Counted from the stretch's first letter, positions 8,205 through 18,269 are shown. The stretch is DNA of 64,000 bases from Rhodococcus sp. OK302 (GCF_002245895.1 NZ_NPJZ01000001.1:3880501-3944500), one strand, 5' to 3'. Numbers and translations: made by a program. Notes: generated from the letters alone by a model not told the origin.

Positions 8205-10307
8205 TCATCCCTTCACAGCTGCGAGGGAGCGCTGCGCGGCCGCGACAGTCGCGTCGGCAGTGATGCCGAACTCCCGGTACAAGGTCTTGTAATCGGCAGA
8301 AGCGCCGTAGTGCTCGATCGAGACGGCCTGGCCGGCGTCGCCGAGAATGCGCCACCACGGCATCGCGATGCCGGCTTCGACGGACACGCGTGCGCGGACG
8401 GCAGGCGGAATGACCTCGTCGCGGTACGCCTGATCCTGCTCGAGGAACCAATCGAGGCAAGGAACAGAAACGACGCGAGTGGCGACGCCCAGAGCTTCGA
8501 GGGTCTCACGAGCCTCGGTCGCGAGGTGCAGCTCGGAACCGGTGGCCAGCAAGATGACCTCGGGTGCACCGTTGGCGGCATCGGCCAGCACGTAGGCGCC
8601 ACGCTTGACGCCGGCGGCTGCCTTTTCCCGGGTGCCTTCGAGAACGGGGACGTCCTGGCGGGTGAGTGCCAGAGCCGTCGGGCCGGTCTTGTGCTCGAGA
8701 GCTGCCTGCCAGGCGAACGAAGTCTCGTTGGCGTCACCCGGACGCACCACGGACAGGTTCGGGATAGCGCGCAGAGCAGCGAGGTGCTCGATCGGCTGAT
8801 GCGTCGGGCCGTCTTCGCCCAGGCCGATGGAGTCGTGGGTCCAGACGTACGTGACCGGCGTCTTCATCAATGCAGCCAGGCGAACGGCCGGACGCATGTA
8901 ATCGGAGAACACCATGAACGTTCCGCCGTACGGGCGGGTCGGGCCGTGGAGTGCGATGCCGTTGAGGATCGAGCCCATCGCATGCTCACGGATACCGAAG
9001 TGGAGCGTGCGGCCGTAAGGCTTCGCGTTCCAGTCGTTGGTGGAGATGGAGTACGGGCCGAACGAATCGGCGCCCTTGATGGTGGTGTTGTTGCTGCCCG
9101 CGAGGTCAGCGGAACCGCCCCACAGCTCAGGCAGGATCGGGCCCAGCGCGTTGAGCGCGGATCCGGAAGCCTTACGGGTGGCAACACCCTTGGCGTCGGG
9201 CTCGTACGTCGGGAGAGCGTCAGCCCAGCCCGCCGGGAACTCGCCGGCGTGGAGACGATCGAAGAGGGCCTTGGCCTCGGACTCACGCGCTGCCCAGGCG
9301 TCGAACTCGACCTGCCAGCTCTTGTGTGCGTCGGCGCCGCGGGCGACAACCTCACGGGCATGAGCCAGAGCGTCGGCGTCGACGTCGAACGACTTGGACG
9401 GATCGAAGCCGAGAGCTTCCTTGACTGCCGCAACTTCCTCAGCACCCAGAGCGGAACCGTGAACGTCACCGGTGTTCATCTTCTTCGGTGCCGGGAAACC
9501 GATGATGGTGCGCAGCAAAATGATCGACGGACGATCGACGACGGCCTTGGCCGCGGCAACTGCGTCGAGAATGCCGGAGACGTTCTCGCCGCCCTCGACA
9601 TGCTGAACGTGCCAGCCGTATGCCTCGTAGCGCTTGCCGACATCTTCGCCGAGAGCGATGGCGGTGTCGTGCTCGATGGAGATCTTGTTGTCGTCGTAGA
9701 AGACGATCAGGTTGCCCAGTTCCTGGACACCCGCCAGCGACGACGCTTCAGACGTGACACCTTCTTCGATGTCACCGTCCGACGCGATCACGTAGATGTG
9801 ATGGTCGAAAGGCGAGGCTCCGACCGGGGTCTCCGGATCGAACAGTCCACGCTCGCGGCGTGAAGCCATCGCCATGCCCACAGCGGACGCGAGGCCCTGG
9901 CCGAGAGGACCCGTCGTCATCTCGACGCCGACGGTGTGACCGAACTCCGGGTGGCCCGGAGTGAGGGCGCCCCACGTACGGAGAGCTTCGAGGTCCGCCA
10001 GTTCGAGGCCGTAGCCCGACAGGTAGAGCTGCGTGTACAGCGTCAGAGACGAGTGGCCGCAGGAGAGGATGAAGCGGTCGCGCCCGACCCACTCTGCATC
10101 CGACGGGTCGTGGCGCATGACGCGCTGAAACAGGGTGTAAGCCAACGGCGCCAAGCTCATTGCGGTTCCGGGATGGCCGTTGCCGACCTTCTGAACCGCG
10201 TCAGCGGCGAGCACGCGGGCGGTATCGACAGCCTTGGTGTCCAGGTCGGTCCAGTCCGAAGGATGGACTGGTTGCGTGAGGACGTGGATCTCGTCTGTGA
10301 TCGACAC
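8205..10307 (-). CDS. tkt: Transketolase
   Basis: Thiamine-diphosphate enzyme moving two-carbon units between sugar phosphates; first gene of the pentose phosphate operon. 700 residues from GTG 10307, which follows AGGAGA at about 11 bases and gives [12 protein letters not shown]; the longer frame to 10373 lacks a site. Landmarks: [17 protein letters not shown], the ThDP-binding ASDGDIEEG...FYDDN near residues 175-205, [21 protein letters not shown] and [16 protein letters not shown]. Divergent from ctaB, as in M. tuberculosis (Rv1449c/Rv1451). Confidence 0.97.
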   Translation of the reverse strand: MSITDEIHVLTQPVHPSDWTDLDTKAVDTARVLAADAVQKVGNGHPGTAMSLAPLAYTLFQRVMRHDPSDAEWVGRDRFILSCGHSSLTLYTQLYLSGYGLELADLEALRTWGALTPGHPEFGHTVGVEMTTGPLGQGLASAVGMAMASRRERGLFDPETPVGASPFDHHIYVIASDGDIEEGVTSEASSLAGVQELGNLIVFYDDNKISIEHDTAIALGEDVGKRYEAYGWHVQHVEGGENVSGILDAVAAAKAVVDRPSIILLRTIIGFPAPKKMNTGDVHGSALGAEEVAAVKEALGFDPSKSFDVDADALAHAREVVARGADAHKSWQVEFDAWAARESEAKALFDRLHAGEFPAGWADALPTYEPDAKGVATRKASGSALNALGPILPELWGGSADLAGSNNTTIKGADSFGPYSISTNDWNAKPYGRTLHFGIREHAMGSILNGIALHGPTRPYGGTFMVFSDYMRPAVRLAALMKTPVTYVWTHDSIGLGEDGPTHQPIEHLAALRAIPNLSVVRPGDANETSFAWQAALEHKTGPTALALTRQDVPVLEGTREKAAAGVKRGAYVLADAANGAPEVILLATGSELHLATEARETLEALGVATRVVSVPCLDWFLEQDQAYRDEVIPPAVRARVSVEAGIAMPWWRILGDAGQAVSIEHYGASADYKTLYREFGITADATVAAAQRSLAAVKG

Positions 10308-10525
10308 TGGCAGATGTCTCCTGACATTGTGTACGTGGATTGCGAGGGGTGGGGTGTCCCTCCACTGCGTCACCTAGCCTAATGGTCCCAGCTGTCCGGG
10401 TCGATTCGGTTCCACGAAGGCCGCGGTCTACCATCGTGCGTAGTAGAAAAACCGATAGTCCATCAGAAGTGTCAGCAGTGTGTCGTGAAGAGATAGTGCG
10501 GTAACGCGTGGTGCAAGGAGAGAAC

Positions 10526-11509
10526 GTGCGGACAGGGCAGCAGCCGAGCGGACATGGCTTCGGCAGCCCCGGAGCAGCCCCACGGGCGACCAATCAGAAC
10601 TCGGTTCTAGGTCGCGCATTGGGCAAGGTTCTGGCGTACATCGCGCTCACGAAGCCGCGAGTCATCGAATTGCTGTTGGTAGCAACAATTCCGGCGATGC
10701 TCATGGCAGACCGCGGAAATGTCGACCTCTGGCTGGTGCTGAGCACCCTGTTCGGTGGATGGATGGGCGCCGCAAGCGCCAACTCCCTCAACTGCGTCGT
10801 CGACGCAGACATCGACAAGGTGATGAAGCGCACCGCCAAGCGTCCACTGGCACGAGAAGCCGTCCCGACGCGCAATGCGCTCATCTTCGGTTTGGTTCTC
10901 GGACTGGCGTCGTTCCTGTGGCTGTGGTGGCGCGCGAACCTGCTGGCGGCCGTGCTTATCGTCATCACCATCGCGTTCTACGTGCTGATCTACACGATGG
11001 TTCTCAAGCGTCGTACCTGGCAGAACGTCATCTGGGGTGGCGCTGCGGGTTGTATGCCCGTCATGGTCGGCTGGGCCGCTGTCACCGGTTCGATCAGCTG
11101 GGAACCCATTGTTCTGTTCCTGATCATCTTCTTCTGGACGCCTCCGCACACCTGGGCCCTCGCCATGCGTTACAAAGAGGACTACAAGGCTGCCGGCGTT
11201 CCCATGCTCCCCGTCATCGCGACCGAAGAGCACGTCACCAAGCAAATCCTGTTCTACAGCTGGGCAATGGTTATCACCAGCTTCCTCTTGGTTCCCGCTG
11301 CCGGCCTGGTTTACGCCATCGTTGCTCTGCTTGCCGGTGCCTGGTTCCTGCTCATGGGGCACCAGTTGTACCGCAGCGTTCGCGGCGGCGCCGAGGTCAA
11401 GCCGTTGAAGCTGTTCCTGCAGTCCAACAACTACTTGTCCGTGCTGTTCGTCGGCCTGGCCATCGACTCCGTACTCGGGCTGCAGACGATCGGCAACATG
11501 TTCAGCTGA
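10526..11509 (+). CDS. ctaB: Protoheme IX farnesyltransferase (heme O synthase)
   Basis: Integral-membrane UbiA-family prenyltransferase that attaches a farnesyl group to heme B to give heme O for cytochrome aa3 oxidase. 327 residues. The first Asp-rich motif is in [18 protein letters not shown] (about residue 86) and the second loop carries [14 protein letters not shown]; about eight or nine hydrophobic segments follow. Starts: GTG 10508 and 10511 are possible, but GTG 10526 has AAGGAG six bases upstream and is preferred. Its partner ctaA lies 1.5 kb downstream on the other strand. The stop is followed by a hairpin shared with the convergent gene. Confidence 0.96.
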   Translation: MRTGQQPSGHGFGSPGAAPRATNQNSVLGRALGKVLAYIALTKPRVIELLLVATIPAMLMADRGNVDLWLVLSTLFGGWMGAASANSLNCVVDADIDKVMKRTAKRPLAREAVPTRNALIFGLVLGLASFLWLWWRANLLAAVLIVITIAFYVLIYTMVLKRRTWQNVIWGGAAGCMPVMVGWAAVTGSISWEPIVLFLIIFFWTPPHTWALAMRYKEDYKAAGVPMLPVIATEEHVTKQILFYSWAMVITSFLLVPAAGLVYAIVALLAGAWFLLMGHQLYRSVRGGAEVKPLKLFLQSNNYLSVLFVGLAIDSVLGLQTIGNMFS

Positions 11510-11528
11510 TCGCCTGCAGCATCTGAAT

Positions 11529-11563
11529 CGACTACGGGATCAGCACGATCGATCCCGTAGTCG
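11529..11563. terminator. Bidirectional hairpin between ctaB and the quinone oxidoreductase gene
   Basis: A 13-bp perfect stem (11529-11541 with 11551-11563, 9-base loop) lies 20 bases after ctaB. It also includes the stop and last codons of the convergent oxidoreductase gene, so that gene's 3-prime coding end doubles as one side of the hairpin. Confidence 0.65.
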
Positions 11564-12497
11564 CTCGGCTTTCCAGATCGCGATGAGCCTGGGCAGCGTC
11601 TGCCAACCGATACTCGGCTCCGACGCGAATATTCAAAGTTCCCGCTGCAATGGCGTCGAACACTTCACCGGCTCGCCACAGCATTTCCTCACGGGTCCGG
11701 ATGTAATGAGCCAACGTCGGACGCGTCAGGAAGAGTGATCCCGACGCATTGAGCCGCTGCGGATCGAGCGGCGGAACAGCGCCACTGGCAGCGCCGAAAA
11801 GCGCTACCGTTCCGCGAATTCGCACCGACGCCAGGCTGGCATCGAACGTCGTGGCGCCCACTCCGTCGTAGGCTACAGCCACTCCATCACCGCCCGTCAG
11901 CTCACGTACGCGGGCCGCGATGTCGTCGTCGTACCGCAGAACTTCCGACGCCCCGGCATCGCGTGAGAGTTGTTCTTTTGCATCCGAAGACACCGTCGTG
12001 ATGACCCGTGCGCCGAGGGCTACTGCCATCTGGGTGAGGATCAAACCCACTCCGCCGGCACCGGCATGAACGAGGATGGTGTCGCCCGCTTGAATCGGGT
12101 ACGTCGACTTCGCGAGGTAGTGCGCAGTCATTCCTTGTAGGAGTGCCGACGCGGCAACCGGGGCCGGAACACCATCGGGAACTTTCACGGCGACAGCGGC
12201 CGAGACAACCACCTTTTCGGCGTAACTTCCGGTGGCTGCCGCCCACGCAACCCTGTCGCCGACGGAGAATTCCGTCACATCTGTGCCCACTGCTTCGACG
12301 ACGCCAGAGCCCTCGTCGCCCGGAATGTAGGGGAGATTTCTCGGATACATGCCCATCCGGAAATAGGTGTCGATGAAATTGATGCCGATTGCTTCGGTGC
12401 GAACGAGCAGATCGTTGGCGCCGGGTGTGGGGTCGGGTTGTTCGGACACAGTGAGAACGTCTGGTCCGCCGGTTTCTGAAACGTAGATGGCTTGCAT
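11532..12497 (-). CDS. qor: NADPH:quinone oxidoreductase (zeta-crystallin type)
   Basis: Zinc-free MDR-family reductase, 321 residues, NADPH-dependent. Seen: GINFIDTYFRMGMYP (typical of quinone oxidoreductase 1), PGDEGSGVVEAVG, the dinucleotide loop HAGAGGVG near residue 147, and the C-terminal end SIVLIP. The zinc ligands of alcohol dehydrogenases are absent. The longer frame to 12533 is ignored because MQAIYVSETGGP at 12497 is the standard start. Rv1454c holds the same position in M. tuberculosis, between ctaB and the ctaA block. Likely a detoxifying quinone reductase; the physiological substrate is not shown. Confidence 0.9.
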   Translation of the reverse strand: MQAIYVSETGGPDVLTVSEQPDPTPGANDLLVRTEAIGINFIDTYFRMGMYPRNLPYIPGDEGSGVVEAVGTDVTEFSVGDRVAWAAATGSYAEKVVVSAAVAVKVPDGVPAPVAASALLQGMTAHYLAKSTYPIQAGDTILVHAGAGGVGLILTQMAVALGARVITTVSSDAKEQLSRDAGASEVLRYDDDIAARVRELTGGDGVAVAYDGVGATTFDASLASVRIRGTVALFGAASGAVPPLDPQRLNASGSLFLTRPTLAHYIRTREEMLWRAGEVFDAIAAGTLNIRVGAEYRLADAAQAHRDLESRATTGSIVLIP

Positions 12498-12534
12498 GTT
12501 TTCTGTTCTACACCGGTTGGGTCGATGCCTCATG

Positions 12535-12562
12535 TTGCAGCTGTTCTACTGCCCAGTATTGT
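12535..12562 (+). promoter_or_regulatory. Probable promoter for a leaderless transcript
   Basis: TTGCAG (12535-12540), a 16-base spacer, then TATTGT (12557-12562), six bases before the ATG at 12569. With no ribosome site in between, transcription would start at or very near the start codon, a common arrangement in actinobacteria. Confidence 0.5.
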
Positions 12563-12568
12563 CGAGCT

Positions 12569-12937
12569 ATGAGCACCGATACCGAGAAGTCGGACGCCAC
12601 ACCGTCCGCTGCTGCGCCGGAACTTCCGAAGTCCACGGTCAAGGCAATCACCAAATTCGTTGCTGAGCACGGTGGCTCCGCCAGCGCCGTCATTCAGCCT
12701 GTCGGCCTAGCCGGCGTTCGCATCACACTCGTGGGTGCCGACGGCAGCCTGGGCGACCAGGTAGTCGAGGACCTTGCCACGGCAAATGCCGTCGTCGCGT
12801 CCTTCGACACTGTCACTGTTGCCGAGTGGGAGCGTGAACTCACCAGCATCGTCACTCCGGTGGACGGTCACTTCAAGAAGATGGCCGGATGGGTCGCCAA
12901 CCAGACGCGTTTCCCGAAGGCACGCAACGAATCCTGA
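12569..12937 (+). CDS. Conserved actinobacterial protein of unknown function
   Basis: 122 residues, soluble, no signal peptide or membrane segment. An N-terminal Ser/Thr/Ala/Pro-rich stretch (1-20) is followed by a compact alpha/beta domain: STVKAITKFVAEHGG, VRITLVGADGSLGDQVVEDLATA and a C-terminal VTPVDGHFKKMAGWVANQTRFPKA. I recall a gene of this kind near ctaA in related genomes (Rv1455 region) but do not know a function, so that is only a positional guess. Expression is probably leaderless (see promoter just upstream). It ends at a strong hairpin shared with convergent ctaA. Confidence 0.75.
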   Translation: MSTDTEKSDATPSAAAPELPKSTVKAITKFVAEHGGSASAVIQPVGLAGVRITLVGADGSLGDQVVEDLATANAVVASFDTVTVAEWERELTSIVTPVDGHFKKMAGWVANQTRFPKARNES

Positions 12938-12943
12938 AAACAG

Positions 12944-12991
12944 AAGTGGGGCGGTCAGAAACACCTTGTCGGTGTTCTGACCGCCCCACTT
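12944..12991. terminator. Strong bidirectional terminator
   Basis: A 17-bp perfect stem (12944-12960 with 12975-12991) continues after a one-base bulge into CACC/GGTG with a 5-base loop. It sits between two convergent stops and can serve both the small conserved gene and ctaA. Confidence 0.8.
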
Positions 12992-13004
12992 GTATCTGTA
13001 GGTA

Positions 13005-13970
13005 TCAGGCCGGTACAGCCGCGGGTTCGTACTGCCTCGTCTTGCCCGCTGCCCAGACAGCTGCAGTTGCAGCTGTGCACAATCCGGCGCCGGCAACGTG
13101 GAAGATGACCAGGATCGCCGGGACGTCGGTGAAGTACTGAACAAGACCGATCAAACCCTGAGCAACGATCAGAACAAGCAGAACCTGCAGACGTTTTTTC
13201 ACTGCACTGGACGCACCGACGGCGTAGACGCCGAACGCCAAACCAACCGAAAGTGCGAGGTAGGCGACCAACATCTGTGCGTGCAGATGGACGAGGGTGA
13301 CGATCTCGATCTGGAGTCGCGGCACAATCCGGTCCAGGTTCTTGTCTCCCGCGTGGGGACCAGCGCCCGTCACGAGGGTGCCGGCCACCAGCACACCGGC
13401 GAGTGCGACACCGGACAGTGCGGCGAGCCAGCGCAGCGGCTTGGGCATGACGATCAACGTTGTCGCATCGTCGGGTTCCGCTATCTTGGCGTACATGACG
13501 GTGGCAATCCAGACCATCAGCATCGACGCGACCAGGTGAATGGCAACCGTCCACCAGAGCAGCCCGGTAAGGACGGTGATGCCGCCCATGATTGCCTGCA
13601 GAACCGTGCCGAGGGGGATCATCCACGCGTACACAAGAACCTCGCGACGACGACGCGCACGCGTCACAGCCAGCACGATTGCGGCAGCAACGATGACTAC
13701 GACAAACGTGAGCAGGCGGTTACCGAACTCGACGATTTGGTGAACAACCGCAACCTCGCCGTGGCCGACCGGAACAAAGCTGCCCGGGAAGCATTGCGGC
13801 CACGTGGGGCAACCCAACCCGGATGCTGTCACGCGCACAACCGCACCCGTGACAGCGATGCCGCCCTGGGTCAAGATCACGATGAACGCGATGATCTTCT
13901 GTGTCTTCAGCGAGGGGAGAGGTAGTCGATCCACCAAGCTCAAAAATCCGGAATATGCACGATTCACCAC
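13005..13970 (-). CDS. ctaA: Heme A synthase
   Basis: COX15/CtaA-family membrane oxygenase converting heme O to heme A. 321 residues with about eight transmembrane helices. Heme-ligand histidines are seen in VVHQIVEFGNRLLTF, AIHLVASML, VHLHAQMLV and FHVAGAG. The extracellular cysteine pair GCPTWPQC typical of the Bacillus/actinobacterial type is present. The annotated start is GTG 13970 (a second GTG follows at once) and lacks a clear Shine-Dalgarno site, so it may be leaderless or start slightly downstream. Works with ctaB, 1.5 kb away. Confidence 0.95.
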   Translation of the reverse strand: MVNRAYSGFLSLVDRLPLPSLKTQKIIAFIVILTQGGIAVTGAVVRVTASGLGCPTWPQCFPGSFVPVGHGEVAVVHQIVEFGNRLLTFVVVIVAAAIVLAVTRARRRREVLVYAWMIPLGTVLQAIMGGITVLTGLLWWTVAIHLVASMLMVWIATVMYAKIAEPDDATTLIVMPKPLRWLAALSGVALAGVLVAGTLVTGAGPHAGDKNLDRIVPRLQIEIVTLVHLHAQMLVAYLALSVGLAFGVYAVGASSAVKKRLQVLLVLIVAQGLIGLVQYFTDVPAILVIFHVAGAGLCTAATAAVWAAGKTRQYEPAAVPA

Positions 13971-13980
13971 GCCAACGATG

Positions 13981-13999
13981 GTAGTTGGCCATCAACTAC
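13981..13999. promoter_or_regulatory. Perfect inverted repeat upstream of ctaA
   Basis: GTAGTTG-GCCAT-CAACTAC, 7-bp arms, 11 bases before the ctaA start codon. It could be an operator for ctaA or a hairpin in a very short leader. A triple GATCGT-like repeat follows at 14021-14037. The regulator is unknown. Confidence 0.35.
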
Positions 14000-14164
14000 G
14001 CAGTGTCGTTGGGGCAGCGCGATCGTGATCGTGATCGCACACAACTCGTGTCGTTATGGCTGGACCAACCGTCGCTGGTCGAGTTGCGTGCATCGACGCA
14101 AGGTTTCGACGAGGCGCGCCGGAGAAACTCCCGTAGTCGAAAGCGGTGAAATCGGAGGGAATCC

Positions 14165-14620
14165 ATGACCGAAAGTCTGCGCACCCCGACAGGCCGCCGA
14201 TACTGTGCCGGAATTGCGATCCTTGGCATTCTCTCGTTGGCGGGCGCACCCGCTGCTTCAGCGGCGCCGACCGATAGCGTCCTCGCCATACCGATCGCAG
14301 GCGTCGCCACCGGCGTGACAGGCCTTTACGGTGAGGCGTTCAGCCAGTTCATCACTGCCAGGACCGATACTGACACCCCGGGAATCACCCAGTTCCTCGG
14401 CGGGCAACGTGGTTGTGCCTGCGTCGTTCACTGGCGCAATCTGTCGACGGGGCTGACCGGCGACACCTTCGCGGGGTTCGACCCATCCCCGGTATGGGCT
14501 TCACCGACTGCGGGGATTGCAGCCACGGGCTCAGGAGTTCTGGTTGCCACGGCAACAGTCAGTGGTGCTGGACTGCCCATAACGGCGCTGCCCGGCGCCG
14601 GTGTGTGGACTGTCCCGTAG
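14165..14620 (+). CDS. Small secreted protein of unknown function
   Basis: 151 residues. An N-terminal signal peptide with a basic start (MTESLRTPTGRRY), a hydrophobic core and an Ala-rich cleavage region (ASAAP, near residue 36). The mature part has a CAC motif (GCACVVHWRN) and a segment HWRNLSTGLTG that resembles HWENLDTGGSG in the secreted protein encoded at 54408-54905, suggesting distant paralogy. No enzyme motif. The ATG follows GGAGGGAATCC, a good ribosome site. It is divergent from ctaA and convergent with the ABC exporter. Confidence 0.7.
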   Translation: MTESLRTPTGRRYCAGIAILGILSLAGAPAASAAPTDSVLAIPIAGVATGVTGLYGEAFSQFITARTDTDTPGITQFLGGQRGCACVVHWRNLSTGLTGDTFAGFDPSPVWASPTAGIAATGSGVLVATATVSGAGLPITALPGAGVWTVP

Positions 14621-14653
14621 CCACAAGCACTGGGGGTCCTGTTCGTCCTCGGC

Positions 14654-15496
14654 TCAGGTGAACTTGAACCAACGTACTGCGCCGACGGTACCGAGTGCAG
14701 CCCAGACGACGAGGACCAGGATTGCGAACCAGTCCATGGATGTGGCGAGGGCTGCGTCGAGTGCGTAGGCCAATGCTCCGGATGGAACCAACCGCACCAG
14801 GGTCTGCACAGCGTCGGGAATGTCTCCACTGACAAAGACCATGCTGCCGATGCCTGCCATGGCGAACCACAGGATGTTGGCAAGTGCGAGAACAATTTCC
14901 GCCCGCAAAGTGCCACCGAGAAGAAGTCCGAGTGACGCAAATGTGATGGTGCCCAAAGCGATGACAACTGCGCCGAGCAAGAGTTCGGTAAACGTTGGGC
15001 GCCAACCCAATGCCAATCCGATCGCGCCGAGCAGTAGCGACTGCAGAGCGACGACGATGATGACGGATGCACTCTTGCCCGCGATGATTCCCCAACGTGG
15101 AAGTGGCGTCGCACCAAGGCGTTTGAGGGCGCCGTATCGGCGGTCGAAGCCCACGGCGATGGCTTGGCCGGTGAAAGCCGTCGACATCACAGCGACCATC
15201 ATGACGCCGGGAAGTACGGTACTGACCCGGGAATCGCCGAGATCGCCGATCGGAAGGAGTGACAGTCCGATGAGCAGCGTGATGGGGATGAACATGGTGA
15301 GCAGCAATTGCTCACCGTTGCGCAGCAACAACGTCAGTTCGAGTTTGGTCTGTGCCGCCATCATTTTCGACGCGGAGTTAGCTCGAGGATCGGGGGAGAA
15401 CGTCCCGGGCTCGAAGCGGTTCTCGGCCAATCGTCGGTCTCGGGCGCTGTTCTGACTGTTCGACACTGTTTCGTTCACGACCTTGATTCCCGTCAT
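14654..15496 (-). CDS. ABC-2 type transporter permease
   Basis: 280 residues. A cytoplasmic N-terminal region of about 45 residues is followed by six hydrophobic segments, including LLLTMFIPITLLIGL and the ABC-2 signature region VGFDRRYGALKRLGATPLPR. It overlaps the ATPase gene by four bases (ATGA) and must form an exporter with it. The pair sits between ctaA and mptB as in M. tuberculosis (Rv1457c-Rv1458c). The substrate is unknown; drug or lipid export are generic possibilities for this family, nothing in the sequence decides. Confidence 0.9.
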   Translation of the reverse strand: MTGIKVVNETVSNSQNSARDRRLAENRFEPGTFSPDPRANSASKMMAAQTKLELTLLLRNGEQLLLTMFIPITLLIGLSLLPIGDLGDSRVSTVLPGVMMVAVMSTAFTGQAIAVGFDRRYGALKRLGATPLPRWGIIAGKSASVIIVVALQSLLLGAIGLALGWRPTFTELLLGAVVIALGTITFASLGLLLGGTLRAEIVLALANILWFAMAGIGSMVFVSGDIPDAVQTLVRLVPSGALAYALDAALATSMDWFAILVLVVWAALGTVGAVRWFKFT

Positions 15497-16434
15497 CCCC
15501 TCAGATCACGACCCGTCAACTCGAGGAAGACGTCTTCCAAACTACGTTGATCGACGCGAATGTCGTTGATCAGTACATTCTGCTCAGCGCACCACGTCGC
15601 CACCGTCGCGACTGTAGACGGCTCGATCGCACCCTCGATCAAATATGTTCCGGGGTTGGATTCGGCGACGCGGAATCCCGCCAGGGACGTCGCCAAGGAG
15701 TCGACGCTCAACCCGGCGGTCGTGGTCAACCGCAATTGTCCTTCGGCACCCTTGCTGGTCACCTCGGCCGGAGTTCCCGATGCGACGATGCGACCGTGGT
15801 CGATGATGACCAACTCGTCGGCAAGCGCTTCGGCTTCGTCCATGAGGTGAGTGGTGAGGAGGATGCTGACGCCGTCACGACGCAGTGCGTCGATCAATTC
15901 CCACACCAACAGGCGGGCCTGGGCGTCGAGGCCCGCCGTCGGCTCGTCGAGGAAGACAAGCTCCGGACGCCCGACGAGAGCGCACGCCAACGACAGTCGC
16001 TGTTGCTGGCCGCCGGAGAGGCGTCGGTACGGGGTTTTCCGGGCGTCGGTCAGTCCGAGCTTCGACAGGAGCCACGTGGGATCGAGGGGATCAGCGGAGT
16101 AGGCAGCGACGAGGTCGAGCATCTCGCCGGCCTTGGATCCGGGATACGCACCGCCGCCTTGGAGCATCACGCCAATCCGGGAACGAACTTCTCCGGAGTC
16201 TGCGATGGGATCGAGGCCGAGAACGCGCACAGTGCCTGAATCGGGTGTGACAAAACCTTCACACATCTCGACGGTGGTGGTTTTTCCGGCACCGTTCGGT
16301 CCGAGCAGGGCAACGACCTGCGCGGATTCAACGGTGAGATCGATACCGTCCACGGCGCGCACGCCGTCGAACGATTTGACGACACCTTCGATGCGCACGG
16401 CCGGCGTCGACGATCTTGAAGCTCTCGAGGTCAC
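15493..16434 (-). CDS. ABC transporter ATP-binding protein (DrrA-like)
   Basis: 313 residues with Walker A GPNGAGKTT, Q-loop MLQGGGAYPG, signature LSGGQQQRLSLA, Walker B LVFLDEPTAGLD and switch His in LLTTHLMDEAEAL. The C-terminal 80 residues resemble the accessory domain of the DrrA/CcmA-like exporters (SLEDVFLELTGRDLRG). The start overlaps the end of mptB by four bases (ATGA), and its stop overlaps the permease start, so mptB, ATPase and permease are read as one unit. Confidence 0.92.
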   Translation of the reverse strand: MTSRASRSSTPAVRIEGVVKSFDGVRAVDGIDLTVESAQVVALLGPNGAGKTTTVEMCEGFVTPDSGTVRVLGLDPIADSGEVRSRIGVMLQGGGAYPGSKAGEMLDLVAAYSADPLDPTWLLSKLGLTDARKTPYRRLSGGQQQRLSLACALVGRPELVFLDEPTAGLDAQARLLVWELIDALRRDGVSILLTTHLMDEAEALADELVIIDHGRIVASGTPAEVTSKGAEGQLRLTTTAGLSVDSLATSLAGFRVAESNPGTYLIEGAIEPSTVATVATWCAEQNVLINDIRVDQRSLEDVFLELTGRDLRG

Positions 16435-18185
16435 GGGGAATCAGCGTAAGCCCCCGGGGAGCCGACTTGGTCCGCTGGCCCGGATTTCGTGATTTCCGCT
16501 ACTGGTTTGTCGATGCGCCAGGGAAGTGACTTTCGGGTGATGTAGATCAACAATGCTGCGGTGATGATGGTGGCGACAACTGCTTGCACGATCATGAACG
16601 GCAGGTATTCGGCGCCGTTCGACATCAGCATGACGCTGACGATCGACGTGAAAACAACGGCCGGTACTCGGAAGATCGGTGCGGTTGCCCAGGCTGCGAG
16701 GGGGAGTATCGCCCACAGTAGGTACCACGGCTGGACAACCGGGAACAGCAGAACGATGGCACCCAGCGCGATGCCGAGTCCACCGACCGCGTGGATGCGG
16801 CCCATGTAGACGGCCATCATCATTCGGGCCGTGATCAGAACTGCGACCAGGTAGGCGATGGGTCGGGTGATGGTGAGAATCGCCGTCGTATGGTCGCCGA
16901 GTCCGAGGAGTACGCCGACCAAGCCGGTGCCGACGCCCAGGATTGTGGGTATCGACATCCAGCTGCGAACGACCGTCGCGGTATTGAGCGTGTTGACCCA
17001 GCCCATACCCAGACCGCTGGCAACACTGATGAAGCCGATCACGATGACGGTGACCGCAGCCAACAGCGCCGCGGCCGAGAAGAACGCCTTCCAGTTCGCG
17101 CCCCAGCGGCGGGACAAGGCCATTCCGACAAATCCGAGCGCCAGCAGGGACGGAATCTTGACGGTCGCTGACAATGCGATCAATCCGGATCCGGCGATCA
17201 GTAACGCCAGTGAGCGTCCACGGATGGGGCCCGTGCCTTCGACGGCTCGAAGCGCCACCTCGATTCCGGCGAGCATGAGTCCGAGCATGAGGGCTTCGTT
17301 ATGGATTCCGGCCACAAGGTGGAACAGCAGAAGCGGATTGGCCGCACCGAGCCACAGGGAGCTGACTGCGGAGACCCCACATCGTTTGGCCAACCGAGGC
17401 AGGGCCCACACGATCAGTGCAACGCCGAAGAGGACGAGGAGGCGATGAAGGAAAATGCCGGCGACGATGTTGTCACCGGTCAGCGAGCTGATTCCGCGTC
17501 CGAGCCACAAGAAGAAGGGCCCGTACGGAGCTGGTGTGTCTCGCCAGATCGTGGGAACAGTGCGAGTGAGAACGTGGTCGACACCGAGAGCAGCCTTGGG
17601 GCCGATCAAGTAGGGATCGAGTCCACGCGCCGCGATCTCGCTCTGCGCGAGGTACGAGTACACGTCCCGACTGAACATCGGCGGTGCGACGGACAGCGGA
17701 AGGATCCACAGCAGGAGCGTCCGGTCGAGCTGGGATCGGCTCATTCTCCGCGGCGCACCCTTGCGGCTGCGTAGATCGCCGACGGCAAACCGGCCCATCA
17801 TCAACCACGCGAGTACAACGAGAACGGTGCCGGTCATCGTCATCGTGAGAGATACGGTCGGCATGCGGCCGGGAAGGCTCAACACCCGCAGTCCGGCGGT
17901 CGGGTTCTGGAGGACCGGCTGCGCGCCGGCGCCCAGGGCGCCGATTGCCATCAGTACCGAGCCGGTGGCTCCGAATCGCCGAATCCCGCGTAGCTGCGCG
18001 GTTTCCTTCTCGTTGAGTCCGGGGCGCTCGTCTTCGTCGCCGTGAAGTGCGGCCGTCATCGACTGCCGCGGCTTCGACCCGAAGGGACGGACGCCGAGAA
18101 CGGAAAGGGCTAGATGCTTGGGTTTGTCCAGCAGGATCGCGCGGGTGGACTGCGCGGTCGTCGTCTGCGTGGGGGTCTGTGGCAC
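16431..18185 (-). CDS. mptB: Alpha-(1->6)-mannopyranosyltransferase MptB
   Basis: GT-C fold membrane glycosyltransferase of 584 residues that starts the alpha-1,6-mannan core of lipomannan/lipoarabinomannan, using polyprenyl-phosphomannose. Seen: a cytoplasmic N-terminus of about 65 residues, roughly 13 hydrophobic segments, and the GT-C signature acidic motif in the first periplasmic loop (FSRDVYSYLAQSEIAARGLDPY). APYGPFFLW and GIHNEALMLGLMLAG are family segments. It heads a unit with the ABC exporter and is divergent from sufR, as Rv1459c is from Rv1460. Function assigned from family and synteny. Confidence 0.92.
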   Translation of the reverse strand: MPQTPTQTTTAQSTRAILLDKPKHLALSVLGVRPFGSKPRQSMTAALHGDEDERPGLNEKETAQLRGIRRFGATGSVLMAIGALGAGAQPVLQNPTAGLRVLSLPGRMPTVSLTMTMTGTVLVVLAWLMMGRFAVGDLRSRKGAPRRMSRSQLDRTLLLWILPLSVAPPMFSRDVYSYLAQSEIAARGLDPYLIGPKAALGVDHVLTRTVPTIWRDTPAPYGPFFLWLGRGISSLTGDNIVAGIFLHRLLVLFGVALIVWALPRLAKRCGVSAVSSLWLGAANPLLLFHLVAGIHNEALMLGLMLAGIEVALRAVEGTGPIRGRSLALLIAGSGLIALSATVKIPSLLALGFVGMALSRRWGANWKAFFSAAALLAAVTVIVIGFISVASGLGMGWVNTLNTATVVRSWMSIPTILGVGTGLVGVLLGLGDHTTAILTITRPIAYLVAVLITARMMMAVYMGRIHAVGGLGIALGAIVLLFPVVQPWYLLWAILPLAAWATAPIFRVPAVVFTSIVSVMLMSNGAEYLPFMIVQAVVATIITAALLIYITRKSLPWRIDKPVAEITKSGPADQVGSPGAYADSP

Positions 18186-18269
18186 CCAGGAAGCGTAGCG
18201 GCTCCCTCTTAATGCCTAGACAACTGCGAACAATGCGGGCAGTCCGACTATTCCGAAATGTAATGCAGG

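Noticed and set aside
8193-9863. A 556-codon plus-strand frame
   Set aside because: Antisense to transketolase; no family motif and Arg/Gly-rich composition.
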